Source: Clostridiales bacterium (lineage in GTDB: Bacteria; Bacillota; Clostridia; Oscillospirales; Butyricicoccaceae). Taken from it: DNA of 33,873 nucleotides. The translations under genes were made by a program, and so were the position numbers. The stretch spans positions 1-33,873 of the forward strand of contig JALFIV010000080.1 in NCBI GenBank assembly GCA_022775385.1, written 5' to 3'. Under the pieces are notes generated by a model. The model searched no databases, was not told the origin of the DNA, and saw nothing but the letters and a program-made list of their open reading frames with translations. The stretch's first letter is position 1, and each line of letters opens with the position of its first letter. Positions 20,901 to 29,243 of this stretch are shown piece after piece.

Positions 20901-21929
20901 TCAAAGGCTTTCTTTGACCATAATCGCGCTTTTGACCAGGTACTGTTCCTGCTTCGGCCGCTGATGCAGCAGGAGATAGTTCATCATGAGCTGTACCGGC
21001 AGCTTTCCCTGCTCCGGCAGGTCGCTCGAGATCGTACAGGTCACGATATCCTCACGCATCAGCTCCTGAATCTCCGGATAATCGCTGTAGCAGACCACTG
21101 TCAATCCTTGCACACCGTTAATCTTGATCGCACGGCCGATCTCCTTTACGCCGCCGCAGGTGACAAAAATACCGTCCAGCTCCGGTTCCTCCTCGAGCAG
21201 GCGCATCGTTTGCGCAAATGTGATGACCGGATCCTCCATGCTCTCGATGCGGCGCACGATCTTAATCTCCGGAAACTGTTCTGAAATCAGCGATACAAAA
21301 TGTGTTTCCCGATTTTTTACGCCGTAATTGTTGTTTTCTTCCGCGCTCGCCGCCGTGACGACCGCGATTCTCCCCTGTCCGCGCAGGAAGCTTCCCATCA
21401 GCCGTCCGGCGATGCGTCCCTCTCTGTCATTGTCCTGATCGACTGTGCACAGGCGTCTGCTGTCTGTCAGATCGGAATTGACCGTAATCGTCGGCACACC
21501 CTTTTCCGCCGCCCGATTGACTGCGTCGCGCACGACGCCCGCATTGATCGGAGACAAAATGATGCCGTCGCATCCCTTCTGTACTGCCTCACGGATCAGT
21601 CTCGCCTGCTCCTGCGGCTCGGAGAATTTACAGATCTCATACTGCAGTTCGATGTTGAAGTCCCGGTACTCTTCCGCACCGCGCGCAATGCCCTCGCGCA
21701 GATACGGCATCGCGTCGACATCCAGCAGGATCGCGGCAAGCCGGAACACCTTGGACTGGGATTTGAGCGCCATTCCGACCATATTCGGCTTGTATTCCAG
21801 CTCATCGATGATTTTCTGCACCTTTTTGCGCACATCATCGCTGACGCCCGGACGTCCGTGAATCACCTTGTCAACCGTCGAGCGGTGCACACCGGCGATC
21901 TCCGCAATCTGTTTCATCGTCACTTTCAT
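20901..21929 (-). CDS. LacI-family transcriptional repressor
   Basis: The 342-residue protein has the N-terminal LacI helix-turn-helix MKQIAEIAGVHRSTVDKVIH (5-24) and the hinge helix region (about 40-60). A periplasmic-binding-protein-like sugar domain of the RbsB/Peripla_BP_4 type follows, with FRLAAILLDVDAMPYLREGI, DGIILSPINAGVVRDAVNRA and SDYPEIQELMRED. The ligand is probably a sugar or polyol, in line with the adjacent dehydrogenase and isomerase. It starts at ATG 21929 behind GAGGGGA. Three identical palindromes flank it: two in the leader of the target operon and one upstream of its own promoter. No terminator separates it from the dehydrogenase gene, so read-through is possible. Confidence 0.95.
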   Translation of the reverse strand: MKVTMKQIAEIAGVHRSTVDKVIHGRPGVSDDVRKKVQKIIDELEYKPNMVGMALKSQSKVFRLAAILLDVDAMPYLREGIARGAEEYRDFNIELQYEICKFSEPQEQARLIREAVQKGCDGIILSPINAGVVRDAVNRAAEKGVPTITVNSDLTDSRRLCTVDQDNDREGRIAGRLMGSFLRGQGRIAVVTAASAEENNNYGVKNRETHFVSLISEQFPEIKIVRRIESMEDPVITFAQTMRLLEEEPELDGIFVTCGGVKEIGRAIKINGVQGLTVVCYSDYPEIQELMREDIVTCTISSDLPEQGKLPVQLMMNYLLLHQRPKQEQYLVKSAIMVKESL

Positions 21930-21982
21930 GTCGTTTGTCCCCTCTTCTCCCGTTCCGGCATCCCGCCGCCTCTGTTTTCTTG

Positions 21983-22011
21983 AGTATATCACACATTTTT
22001 TCGTTTGAAAA
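21983..22011 (-). promoter_or_regulatory. sigma-A promoter of the lacI-type gene
   Basis: On the minus strand TTTTCA (22006-22011), a 17-base spacer and an extended -10 TGATATACT (TATACT at 21983-21988). The operator at 22020 lies 8 bases upstream of the -35. Confidence 0.6.
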
Positions 22012-22019
22012 GTGTTTTT

Positions 22020-22031
22020 GAGCACGTGCTC
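22020..22031. promoter_or_regulatory. LacI-type operator O3, GAGCACGTGCTC
   Basis: The third perfect copy of the palindrome. It sits just upstream of the repressor's own promoter and about 90 bp before the predicted start of the divergent aminopeptidase transcript. Autoregulation is the simplest reading. Confidence 0.82.
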
Positions 22032-22083
22032 TTTTATTATTATTCCATGTTTTATTGAATATGACCTAAATCCTGTTTCTCTG

Positions 22084-22112
22084 TTGCGCCTCGAACCGTT
22101 GTGCGGTACAAT
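22084..22112 (+). promoter_or_regulatory. sigma-A promoter of the aminopeptidase gene
   Basis: TTGCGC (22084-22089), a 17-base spacer and TACAAT (22107-22112). Confidence 0.6.
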
Positions 22113-22152
22113 AAGAAACAAGAACAGTTCCCGCAGAAAGGATGGGATTTTC

Positions 22153-23952
22153 ATGACAGTTCCGCAGCGTCTTGCCGCCCTGCGCGCGCAGATGACAGCG
22201 CATCACATCGACATCTACTATATTCCGACAGATGATTACCATTGTTCGGAATATGTCGGCGATTTTTTCAAATGCCGCCGCTGGATCTCCGGTTTTACCG
22301 GTTCCGCCGGCGTGGTTGTTGTGACACAAAAAGAAGCCGGTCTGTGGACCGACGGACGGTACTTCCTGCAGGCCGCAGACCAGCTGTCTGGCAGTACCAT
22401 CCATCTGTACCGCATGGGTGAGCCCGGTGTCCCCACCGTCACCGAATATCTCGCGATGACACTGCGTGACGGTCAGTGCCTCGGCTTTGACGGACGCACG
22501 GTCACCGCCGCATGGGTGGATGAGCTGACCCGCGCACTCGGCGGAAAAGACGTCCGGCTGTGTACCGATGTCGATCTGGTCGGTGAAATCTGGACCGACC
22601 GCCCCGCGATATCCTGCCGTCCTGTCTGGCTGCTGGAGGAAACCTATGCCGGAAAAACCCGCGCGGACAAGCTCTGCAGTCTGCGTTATCAGCTCAAATC
22701 CGAACACATCGACTGGCTTGTCCTGTCCACACTGGATGACATCGCCTGGCTGCTCAACATCCGCGGAGATGACGTCGCATACAATCCGGTTGTACTGTCC
22801 TATCTCATGGTCTCTCAGAACAGTATTCGTCTGTTTATCCAGCCGGATGCACTTTCTGTTCCGGTCCGCGACGCGCTCGCCCACGACGGCGTCCGCTGTT
22901 TCCCCTATGAGGACATCACAGCGCACCTGTCCGCGCTGACCGGCTGCACCGTACAGCTCGACCGGCGCAGTACAAGCACCGCACTGGCCTCCGCCCTGTC
23001 CGAAAGCGTCACACTGGTGGATGCGGTCTCCCCCACCCAGCTGTCCAAGGCGGTCAAGAATCCGACCGAAATCCGCAACATCCGCGAGGCACACCGGGCA
23101 GACGGCGCCGCGCTCGTGCGGTTTCTCCATTGGCTCAAGCAGAACATCGGCAGAATACCGATCACCGAGATCAGCGCCGCCGAGTGTCTCGAGCAGTTCC
23201 GAAAGGAACAGCGGCATTATCTCCAACCGAGTTTTGATCCCATCGCGGCATACGGTTCGCACAGCGCCGTCGTCCATTACTCCGCAACGCCGGAGAGCAA
23301 TGCCGAACTCCGTCCGGAAGGATTCCTCCTGCTGGACACCGGCGGACAGTACCTTGAGGGAACCACCGACGTCACACGAACTGTGGCGCTCGGTCCGATC
23401 ACCGACACCATGCGCAGACACTATACTGCTGTCCTGCGCGGCAACTTGAATCTCGCCGCCGCGGTCTTCCGCTCAGGCTGTACCGGCGTCAATCTGGATG
23501 TGCTCGCCCGCGCACCGCTGTGGGAGCTGGGTCTGGATTTCAACCACGGCACCGGTCACGGTGTCGGCTATCTGCTTTCCTGCCACGAAGGACCCAACAG
23601 CTTCCGCTGGAAGATCTCGCCTAACCCCTCGGACAACGCGGTCTTTCAGGAGGGTATGGTCACCTCCGATGAGCCGGGCGTCTATCTGACCGGACAGTAC
23701 GGCATCCGTCTGGAAAACCTGCTGGTCTGCCGGAAGAGCCGCCGGACCGAATTTGCGCAGTTCCTGTGCTTCGAACCGCTGACGCTCGTTCCGTTTGACC
23801 GGGACGCGATTGATCCGTCTCAGATGACCGCACACGAGCTGTCCCTGCTCAACGAATACCACGCGCGGGTCTTCCGCGAACTGTCCCCCCGTCTGGACGA
23901 GAACGACCGTCTCTGGCTGGAGGAGCAGACGCGCCCGATTTCCGTGTTCTGA
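22153..23952 (+). CDS. Xaa-Pro aminopeptidase (M24B, three-domain aminopeptidase P)
   Basis: The enzyme removes the N-terminal residue from peptides with proline in second position, using two metal ions in the cytoplasm. The 599-residue protein is of the long, three-domain type. Two creatinase-like N domains come first (about 5-145 and 155-310), with YHCSEYVGDFFKCRRWISGF and GLWTDGRYF. The M24 pita-bread domain (about 315-530) and a C-terminal M24_C domain follow. Metal ligands are in LLLDTGGQYLEGTTDVTRT (two Asp), NHGTGHGVGYLLSCHEG (His), DEPGVY (Glu) and RLENLLV (Glu); all five are present. It starts at ATG 22153 behind AAAGGA; an upstream in-frame ATG would add 47 low-quality residues. It is divergent from the lacI-type gene and probably housekeeping. 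Confidence 0.95.
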   Translation: MTVPQRLAALRAQMTAHHIDIYYIPTDDYHCSEYVGDFFKCRRWISGFTGSAGVVVVTQKEAGLWTDGRYFLQAADQLSGSTIHLYRMGEPGVPTVTEYLAMTLRDGQCLGFDGRTVTAAWVDELTRALGGKDVRLCTDVDLVGEIWTDRPAISCRPVWLLEETYAGKTRADKLCSLRYQLKSEHIDWLVLSTLDDIAWLLNIRGDDVAYNPVVLSYLMVSQNSIRLFIQPDALSVPVRDALAHDGVRCFPYEDITAHLSALTGCTVQLDRRSTSTALASALSESVTLVDAVSPTQLSKAVKNPTEIRNIREAHRADGAALVRFLHWLKQNIGRIPITEISAAECLEQFRKEQRHYLQPSFDPIAAYGSHSAVVHYSATPESNAELRPEGFLLLDTGGQYLEGTTDVTRTVALGPITDTMRRHYTAVLRGNLNLAAAVFRSGCTGVNLDVLARAPLWELGLDFNHGTGHGVGYLLSCHEGPNSFRWKISPNPSDNAVFQEGMVTSDEPGVYLTGQYGIRLENLLVCRKSRRTEFAQFLCFEPLTLVPFDRDAIDPSQMTAHELSLLNEYHARVFRELSPRLDENDRLWLEEQTRPISVF

Positions 23953-23967
23953 CAGCCGGAACAATTC

Positions 23968-23995
23968 TTGCATTTGCATTAGAATATGATATAAT
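23968..23995 (+). promoter_or_regulatory. sigma-A promoter of trkA-trkH
   Basis: TTGCAT (23968-23973), a 16-base spacer and an extended TGATATAAT, with TATAAT at 23990-23995. The leader is about 100 bases. Confidence 0.75.
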
Positions 23996-24037
23996 GTTCT
24001 TAATTCTATCTTTACACATTATTTATGTGGTCTTTAT

Positions 24038-24060
24038 GTGAAAAAACGCATGTTTTTCAC
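24038..24060 (+). repeat. hairpin in the trkA leader
   Basis: GTGAAAAA (24038-24045) and TTTTTCAC (24053-24060) form a perfect 8-bp stem with a 7-base loop, about 40 bases before the start codon. It is too small for a known c-di-AMP riboswitch. Its function is unknown. Confidence 0.45.
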
Positions 24061-24100
24061 ACTTGTTTCGAAATTTGAATGTAAGGATGCGGTTTTATCT

Positions 24101-25474
24101 ATGAAAATTGTCATCGTCGGCTGCGGCAAGGTCGGTCTGACTCTGGCGCAGAAGCTTTCCGAGGAGGATCACGACCTTGTCCTGATCGATTCCTCCCTGC
24201 CCCGTCTCCGCGCCATTCCGGATGAACTGGACGCGATCCGTCTGCACGGAAACGGTTCCTCCATCAATACGCTGATGGAGGCGGATATCCAGCACACGGA
24301 TATTCTGATCGCCGTCACCTCGACGGACGAACTCAATCTGCTCTGCTGCCTGATCGCGAAAAAAGCGAGCAGCTGTCACACCATCGCCCGTGTCCGCACC
24401 CCGAACTATGTCCGGGAGGCGAACTTCATCAAGGAGAAGCTCGGAATCTCCATGATTATCAATCCGGAATTCTCCGCGGCGATGGAGATTGCGCGTCTGC
24501 TCAGCTTCCCGTCCGCCATCCGGATCGACACGTTCGCCAAGGACCGCGTGGAGCTGCTCAAGTTCCGCCTGCGTCCGGAGTTCCGTCTGCATAACATCAC
24601 GGTCTCCCAGTTTGCTCAGCGCACGAACTTTGATATTCTGATCTGCGGTGTCGAGCGGGACGGCACGGTCGTCATCCCGGGCGGCGATTTCATGCTGCAG
24701 GAAAACGACATCCTTTCGATCCTTGCCTCTCCGCAGAGTGCGTCGTCGTTCTTCCTCAACATCGGTCTGAACACCCATCCGGTGCGCAATGCAATGATCG
24801 TCGGCGGCGGAAAGATCGCCTACTATCTGGCCTCCCGCCTGCTTACAACCGGCATCAATGTCCGCATCATCGAGCAGAACGAGGAGCGCTGTGCCGAGCT
24901 GTGTGAGCTGCTGCCGAATGCCACCATTCTGTGCGGCGACGGTACCGACCGCCAGCTGCTCATTGAGGAGGGGCTCGCCGAAGCGGAATCCTTCGTCACC
25001 CTGACCGGCATGGACGAGGAGAACATCTTCCTCTCGCTGTTTGCACAGTCGCACTCCCATGCCAAGCTCGTGACCAAGGTCAACCGAATCGACTTCAACG
25101 ACATCATCTCCAATCTGGACATCGGCAGTGTGATCTATCCGAAGGATCTCGCCGCAAACTATATCATCCGCTATGTCCGCGCGATGTATAACTCGCTGGA
25201 CAGCAATGTGGAAACCCTGTATAAGATTCTGGGCAACCGGGCGGAGGCGCTGGAGTTTGCGATTCATGAACAGTCCGCCGTCACTGACGTGCCGCTGTCC
25301 GAGCTTCCCCTCAAGAGCAATCTGCTGATCGGATGCATCAACCGCCACGGCAAAGCCATCATCCCGCGCGGTCAGGACTGCATCCAGGTGGGCGACACCG
25401 TCATTGTCGTCACAACACAGAAGGGTCTGCGGGACATCAGCGATATCCTCGCGAAGCCGAAAAGGAAGCAATAA
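24101..25474 (+). CDS. trkA: TrkA, regulatory NAD-binding subunit of Trk potassium uptake
   Basis: TrkA gates the TrkH channel from the cytoplasmic side in response to nucleotides. The 457-residue protein has the usual double RCK layout. RCK_N 1 contains MKIVIVGCGKVG (GxGxxG 7-12) and LVLID, and is followed by a TrkA_C domain (about 140-220). RCK_N 2 contains AMIVGGGKIAYYLASRLL, where the third Gly of the motif is Ala, and a second TrkA_C ends the protein. The start at ATG 24101 is fixed by the fold; the ribosome site AAGGA lies a rather long 13 bases upstream, so translation may be weak. trkH follows after three bases, making an operon. Confidence 0.96.
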   Translation: MKIVIVGCGKVGLTLAQKLSEEDHDLVLIDSSLPRLRAIPDELDAIRLHGNGSSINTLMEADIQHTDILIAVTSTDELNLLCCLIAKKASSCHTIARVRTPNYVREANFIKEKLGISMIINPEFSAAMEIARLLSFPSAIRIDTFAKDRVELLKFRLRPEFRLHNITVSQFAQRTNFDILICGVERDGTVVIPGGDFMLQENDILSILASPQSASSFFLNIGLNTHPVRNAMIVGGGKIAYYLASRLLTTGINVRIIEQNEERCAELCELLPNATILCGDGTDRQLLIEEGLAEAESFVTLTGMDEENIFLSLFAQSHSHAKLVTKVNRIDFNDIISNLDIGSVIYPKDLAANYIIRYVRAMYNSLDSNVETLYKILGNRAEALEFAIHEQSAVTDVPLSELPLKSNLLIGCINRHGKAIIPRGQDCIQVGDTVIVVTTQKGLRDISDILAKPKRKQ

Positions 25475-25477
25475 CCC

Positions 25478-26917
25478 ATGAATAAATCAATTATCTTGTA
25501 TATTATCGGCTGGATTCTCATGCTGGAGGCCGCATTCCTGCTTCTCCCTCTCGCCACCGCGCTGATCTATCAGGAGACAGCCGGATTTGCCTTTCTGATC
25601 ACCATTGCGATCTGTCTGGCGGCGGGACTGATTCTGATCCGCCGAAAACCCAAGCACAAAATCTTTTATCTGAAAGAGAGCTATATCACGGTTTCCCTCA
25701 GCTGGATTGTCCTGAGTATCGCCGGTGCACTCCCGTTTCTGTTCTCCGGCGCGATTTCCAATCCGATCGACGCACTGTTTGAAACCGTATCCGGCTTTAC
25801 CACCACCGGCGCCAGCATCCTGTCGGATGTCGAGATCATGCCGAACTGTATCCTGATGTGGCGCAGCTTCACCCACTGGATCGGCGGCATGGGTGTTCTG
25901 GTCTTTCTGCTCATCCTGCTTCCGATGACCGGCGGCAGCCGCATGAACCTCATGAAGGCGGAAAGCCCGGGTCCCTCGGTCAGCCGCCTCGTCCCGAAGG
26001 TCAAGTCCAGCGCACGGATTCTGTACGGCATCTATATCGTGCTGACCGTGCTGGAATTTATTTTCCTCCTGCTCGGACGCATGCCGCTGTTTGACGCGCT
26101 CAACACCGCCTTCGCCACCGCAGGCACCGGCGGTTTCGGCATCAAGGGCGACAGCATCGCAGGATATTCCTCCTATATTCAGGTTGTCATCACGGTCTTT
26201 ATGATCCTGTTCGGCGTCAATTTCAACGCCTACTTCCTGATTCTGCAGAAAAAATGGCGGCAGGCCTTTTCCAGCTCCGAGGTGCTCTGCTATCTCGGCA
26301 TCATCGGCATCGCCATCGCGGTGATCACGTTCAACATCCGCTCCCTGTACTCCGGTCTCGGCGAGAGTCTCCGCCACGCCGCTTTCCAGGTCGGCTCGAT
26401 CATCACGACCACCGGTTTTGCCACGGCGGATTTCAATCAGTGGCCGGGTTTGTCCTGTACGATTCTGGTCATCCTGATGTTCATCGGCGCGTGTGCGGGC
26501 AGTACCGGCGGCGGCATCAAGGTTTCGCGCTTTATCATCCTGTTCAAGAGCATCCGCAAAGAGCTCAACCAGCATCTGCACCCGCGTGCGGTCAGTAAAA
26601 TCGCCGTGGACGGCAAACTGGTGGAACATGAGGTCATCCGCGCGACCAATGTTTTCCTGATCACCTATCTGATGATCTTCACCCTGTCCATTCTTCTGGT
26701 TTCGCTCGACAACCACGATCTGATCACCAACTTTACCGCGGTTGCCGCGACCCTCAACAACATCGGTCCGGGTCTCTCTCTGGTCGGACCGACCGAAAAT
26801 TTTGCGTTTTTCTCCGGCGGCGTCAAGCTCGTCCTGATTTTCGATATGCTGGCCGGACGCCTGGAGATTTTCCCGGTTCTCCTGCTCTTCATGCGGCAGA
26901 CCTGGAAAAAGTTCTGA
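25478..26917 (+). CDS. trkH: TrkH-family potassium transporter, pore subunit
   Basis: The 479-residue membrane protein has four tandem M1-P-M2 units. The pore-loop glycines are visible in TVSGFTTTGASIL (about residue 108), ATAGTGGFGIKG (about 213), TTTGFATADF (about 314) and LNNIGPGLS (about 428). These four selectivity-filter segments make the call secure. AAGGAAG lies at the end of trkA, three bases separate the genes, and a strong terminator follows, so trkA-trkH is a two-gene operon for potassium uptake. Confidence 0.97.
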   Translation: MNKSIILYIIGWILMLEAAFLLLPLATALIYQETAGFAFLITIAICLAAGLILIRRKPKHKIFYLKESYITVSLSWIVLSIAGALPFLFSGAISNPIDALFETVSGFTTTGASILSDVEIMPNCILMWRSFTHWIGGMGVLVFLLILLPMTGGSRMNLMKAESPGPSVSRLVPKVKSSARILYGIYIVLTVLEFIFLLLGRMPLFDALNTAFATAGTGGFGIKGDSIAGYSSYIQVVITVFMILFGVNFNAYFLILQKKWRQAFSSSEVLCYLGIIGIAIAVITFNIRSLYSGLGESLRHAAFQVGSIITTTGFATADFNQWPGLSCTILVILMFIGACAGSTGGGIKVSRFIILFKSIRKELNQHLHPRAVSKIAVDGKLVEHEVIRATNVFLITYLMIFTLSILLVSLDNHDLITNFTAVAATLNNIGPGLSLVGPTENFAFFSGGVKLVLIFDMLAGRLEIFPVLLLFMRQTWKKF

Positions 26918-26926
26918 ACAAACAGC

Positions 26927-26966
26927 AATACCCTGTGAATGCATCCATTCACAGGGTATTTTTTCA
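26927..26966. terminator. terminator between trkH and the AraC-type gene
   Basis: AATACCCTGTGAATG (26927-26941), loop CATC, and CATTCACAGGGTATT (26946-26960) form a perfect 15-bp stem with a T run on the plus strand. It also lies just beyond the end of the converging AraC-type gene. Confidence 0.95.
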
Positions 26967-26977
26967 TATTCTGCTTG

Positions 26978-27841
26978 TCAGGTAATGTGCGCTTTTCCCT
27001 CATATACCTTGCGGTATTTGCGCGGTGACATGCCGACGTTGTGGGTAAACACGCGGGTAAAGTAACTCAGATCGGTATATCCCATCCGCTGGGCAATCTG
27101 CTTGATCGGCTGTGTCGTCGTCACTAGCAGCGTCTGTGCCTCTCCGATCCGCCGCTGCGTCATATACTGCATGACCGAATGGCCGGTGGCGCGTTTAAAG
27201 CTGTGGGACAGATAGGAGACGCTGACCTGAAATTCATTGGCCATCTGCTCCAGCGTATAGCTTTCGGTCAAATGACTGTCCACAAATTCCTTCACCCGTT
27301 CGGAAAGCCACTCGTGCTGTCCGATCGGCCGTCCGCTCTCGCCGCATACGGCGTCAATCTGTTCGACCAGCGTATACCAGAGCGCATGGAACAGATCCTG
27401 ACAGATCCGGCTGGAATACTTGGACCGCTTCTGCGATTCATCGAACATCATCTGCATCAGCATCTGCAGGCGCGGGAAGTTTTCTCCCGCCGCGAGCACC
27501 GGACGGGCTGTGTCCGGAAGCAGATGGTTGTCCGACAGTCCGCTCCGCTTGATTCCGCTGATGCCGCAGCAGAGGAGCGGCAGCTGCTGTCCGGAATATG
27601 CCTCATCGTGCAGGACACCGGGGTTGTACATCAGCAGGTCGCCCTTCTGCACCGGATAGATCTGACCATCGATCTGGCAAATTCCGGGCTTGTCCAGAAT
27701 CAGAACAATTTCCGCGACGTCCTGATGCGAATGCAGCCTCCGCGGCGGAAGATTCGTCTTTCCTTCCAATTTGCTGACATAGACCAGCTGCGGACAATCC
27801 TTCTCCGATGCGTCCGGAACAGCATCCACAAAAAACTGCAT
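26978..27841 (-). CDS. AraC-family transcriptional regulator
   Basis: The 287-residue protein has an N-terminal cupin-like sensing domain (about 25-110), with LPPRRLHSHQDVAEIVLILD, GDLLMYNPGVLHDE and a His-rich pocket typical of AraC proteins. The C-terminal AraC double helix-turn-helix (about 185-280) has YTLEQMANEFQVSVSYLSHS and QRMGYTDLSYFTRVFTHNVG, ending MSPRKYRK. The ligand is unknown, probably a sugar or sugar derivative. The start follows AAGGAGAGGTGGG. It is divergent from an SDR dehydrogenase across a gap of about 490 bases, the classic layout for an activator and its target. Confidence 0.94.
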   Translation of the reverse strand: MQFFVDAVPDASEKDCPQLVYVSKLEGKTNLPPRRLHSHQDVAEIVLILDKPGICQIDGQIYPVQKGDLLMYNPGVLHDEAYSGQQLPLLCCGISGIKRSGLSDNHLLPDTARPVLAAGENFPRLQMLMQMMFDESQKRSKYSSRICQDLFHALWYTLVEQIDAVCGESGRPIGQHEWLSERVKEFVDSHLTESYTLEQMANEFQVSVSYLSHSFKRATGHSVMQYMTQRRIGEAQTLLVTTTQPIKQIAQRMGYTDLSYFTRVFTHNVGMSPRKYRKVYEGKAHIT

Positions 27842-27867
27842 TTCATCCCACCTCTCCTTCTGATTAA

Positions 27868-27896
27868 ACTATACCACGGGGCGTTCGTTTTGAAAA
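27868..27896 (-). promoter_or_regulatory. possible promoter of the AraC-type gene
   Basis: On the minus strand TTTTCA (27891-27896), a 17-base spacer and TATAGT (27868-27873). The start site would be about 20 bases before the ribosome site. Confidence 0.5.
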
Positions 27897-28201
27897 CAAC
27901 TTTCTTTTTTCCGAAAAATTCTTTTGAGCAGTTTTGTCCTGTTTTATTGTTTGTTCTGTTCTGTCCCATTTTCCACTCTGTAGATTTTAGACAAACCCAT
28001 CGAAAGATATTCCACCTTTTTCATGCAGAAAATGATAGTTTGTGCGGACAATCTTTTGATTTTTCAGAAAAACTCTTTTCCTCTGTTATTTCCCAATGTT
28101 ACAGTTGTCTGTCCATCGTGCAACACTTTCTCACAGCAATAATGTTCAATATTGGATATAACTAACAAAATATCCTCTTTTTTGTTGTGCAATTGGAACA
28201 G
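27897..28201. other. A/T-rich regulatory gap between the AraC-type and SDR genes
   Basis: No credible gene lies here. GTGCAA occurs at about 28115 and again at about 28187, and CCAAT/ATTGG pairs lie near 28092 and 28152; they could be half-sites for the AraC regulator. None is strong enough to call a site. Confidence 0.4.
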
Positions 28202-28231
28202 TAGACATGCTGTAAAACACAATGCTATACT
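28202..28231 (+). promoter_or_regulatory. promoter of the SDR gene
   Basis: TAGACA (28202-28207), an 18-base spacer and TATACT (28226-28231). Activation by the divergent AraC-type regulator is inferred. Confidence 0.6.
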
Positions 28232-28330
28232 TCACTCGTAAACACAGGAGCATTCCAGATGTACTGCATGAAGGAAAATATGGAAGTTCCTGTCCGGGAA
28301 TCATTCGATGAAGTCAAAGGAGTTTTTGTC

Positions 28331-29119
28331 ATGGAGAATTTCAAGGGTAAAATCGGTATCGTTACCGGTTCGGCGCGCGGCATCGGCAAGGCAGTTGCCT
28401 CCAAATTTGCAGAGTGCGGCGCCGACGTCATCATGATGGATATCAACGAGCCACTTCTGATTGAATCGGCAAAGGAAATTGCGGACACCTACGGAGTCAA
28501 GGTGTATCCGATCCGTGTAGATGCCATCTCCACCGAGTCCATCACCGAAGCGATGGAGAAGGTCAAGGAGCTGGTCGGAAGTGCGGACATTCTGGCAAAC
28601 TGCGCCGGCATCTCCACCTCCCACAAGCTGATCGACGTCGAGGACGCCGAGTGGGACCGCGTCTTCAACATCAATCTCCGCTCGGTATTCACGTTCAGCA
28701 AACTGTTCGCCAAGCAGCTGCAGAGCGACGGAAAGAAGCACGGACACATCGTCTCCATTTCCTCGCAGGCATCCAAGCTCGGCGAGTACGGCAACGGCGT
28801 ATACAGCATCACCAAGGCAGGCGTCAACATGCTGACGCAGGTTCTCGGTCTGGAATTTGCGGAACTCGGCATCACGGTCAACGCCGTGTGCCCGGGCTAT
28901 GTCAACACGCAGATCATGCAGGAGGTCTTCCAGAAGCGCGGCCCGATTGAGGGCATGACGCCGGAGGAATACGAGAAGAAGCTCACCGCACGCATCCCGT
29001 TCGGCCGCATGTGCGAGCCGTCCGAAGTTGCCGAGCTTATGACCTTCCTCGCATCCGACCGCGCCGATTATATCACCGGCGTCACGGTTACGGTTGCAGG
29101 CGGCTCCACGCTGATCTGA
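28331..29119 (+). CDS. short-chain dehydrogenase/reductase (SDR)
   Basis: The 262-residue protein is a classical SDR. The NAD(P) motif is TGSARGIGKA (about 12-21), NCAG is at about 90-93, the catalytic Ser is in VSISSQAS (about 141-148), and the YxxxK pair is Tyr158/Lys162 in YSITK. VCPGYVNT follows at the usual place. Asp37 after the second strand (MMDIN) suggests NAD rather than NADP. The substrate, a polyol, ketose or alcohol, is not shown. I choose ATG 28331 (MENFKGK, AAAGGAG 8 bases upstream). An upstream in-frame ATG at 28259 also has AGGAG and would add 24 residues outside the SDR fold, so it is a real alternative. The gene is monocistronic with its own terminator. Confidence 0.94.
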   Translation: MENFKGKIGIVTGSARGIGKAVASKFAECGADVIMMDINEPLLIESAKEIADTYGVKVYPIRVDAISTESITEAMEKVKELVGSADILANCAGISTSHKLIDVEDAEWDRVFNINLRSVFTFSKLFAKQLQSDGKKHGHIVSISSQASKLGEYGNGVYSITKAGVNMLTQVLGLEFAELGITVNAVCPGYVNTQIMQEVFQKRGPIEGMTPEEYEKKLTARIPFGRMCEPSEVAELMTFLASDRADYITGVTVTVAGGSTLI

Positions 29120-29136
29120 TCCTTTCCGCTGTCTGA

Positions 29137-29182
29137 GAAAACCGGTTTGCAGAATCCTCTCTTTCTGCGAACCGGTTTTTTA
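29137..29182 (+). terminator. terminator of the SDR gene
   Basis: AAAACCGGTTTGCAGA and TCTGCGAACCGGTTTT pair around a loop of about 10 bases, followed by T residues. Confidence 0.9.
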
Positions 29183-29206
29183 TCTCTGTCTTTCCGAGCA
29201 GGTTCA

Positions 29207-29215
29207 TGCTATAAT
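29207..29215 (+). promoter_or_regulatory. extended -10 promoter of the flavoprotein gene
   Basis: TGCTATAAT gives a perfect -10 at 29210-29215 with the extended TG. No clear -35 is present. The leader is about 22 bases. Confidence 0.6.
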
Positions 29216-29243
29216 GGACTCACCAATCCCATGGGAGGCTGAC

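Noticed and set aside
20688-22031. GAGCACGTGCTC copies as a mobile-element end or attachment site
   Set aside because: The copies lie at promoters beside a LacI-family gene; no transposase or integrase is present and the flanks are not duplicated.
23953-24100. c-di-AMP riboswitch upstream of trkA
   Set aside because: The leader of about 100 bases is too short and shows only one small hairpin; the known ydaO-type fold needs more and has conserved cores not seen here.
24095-25471. Minus-strand frames of more than 450 codons over trkA and trkH
   Set aside because: These are antisense shadows caused by high GC at third positions; trkA and trkH on the plus strand have complete family motifs.
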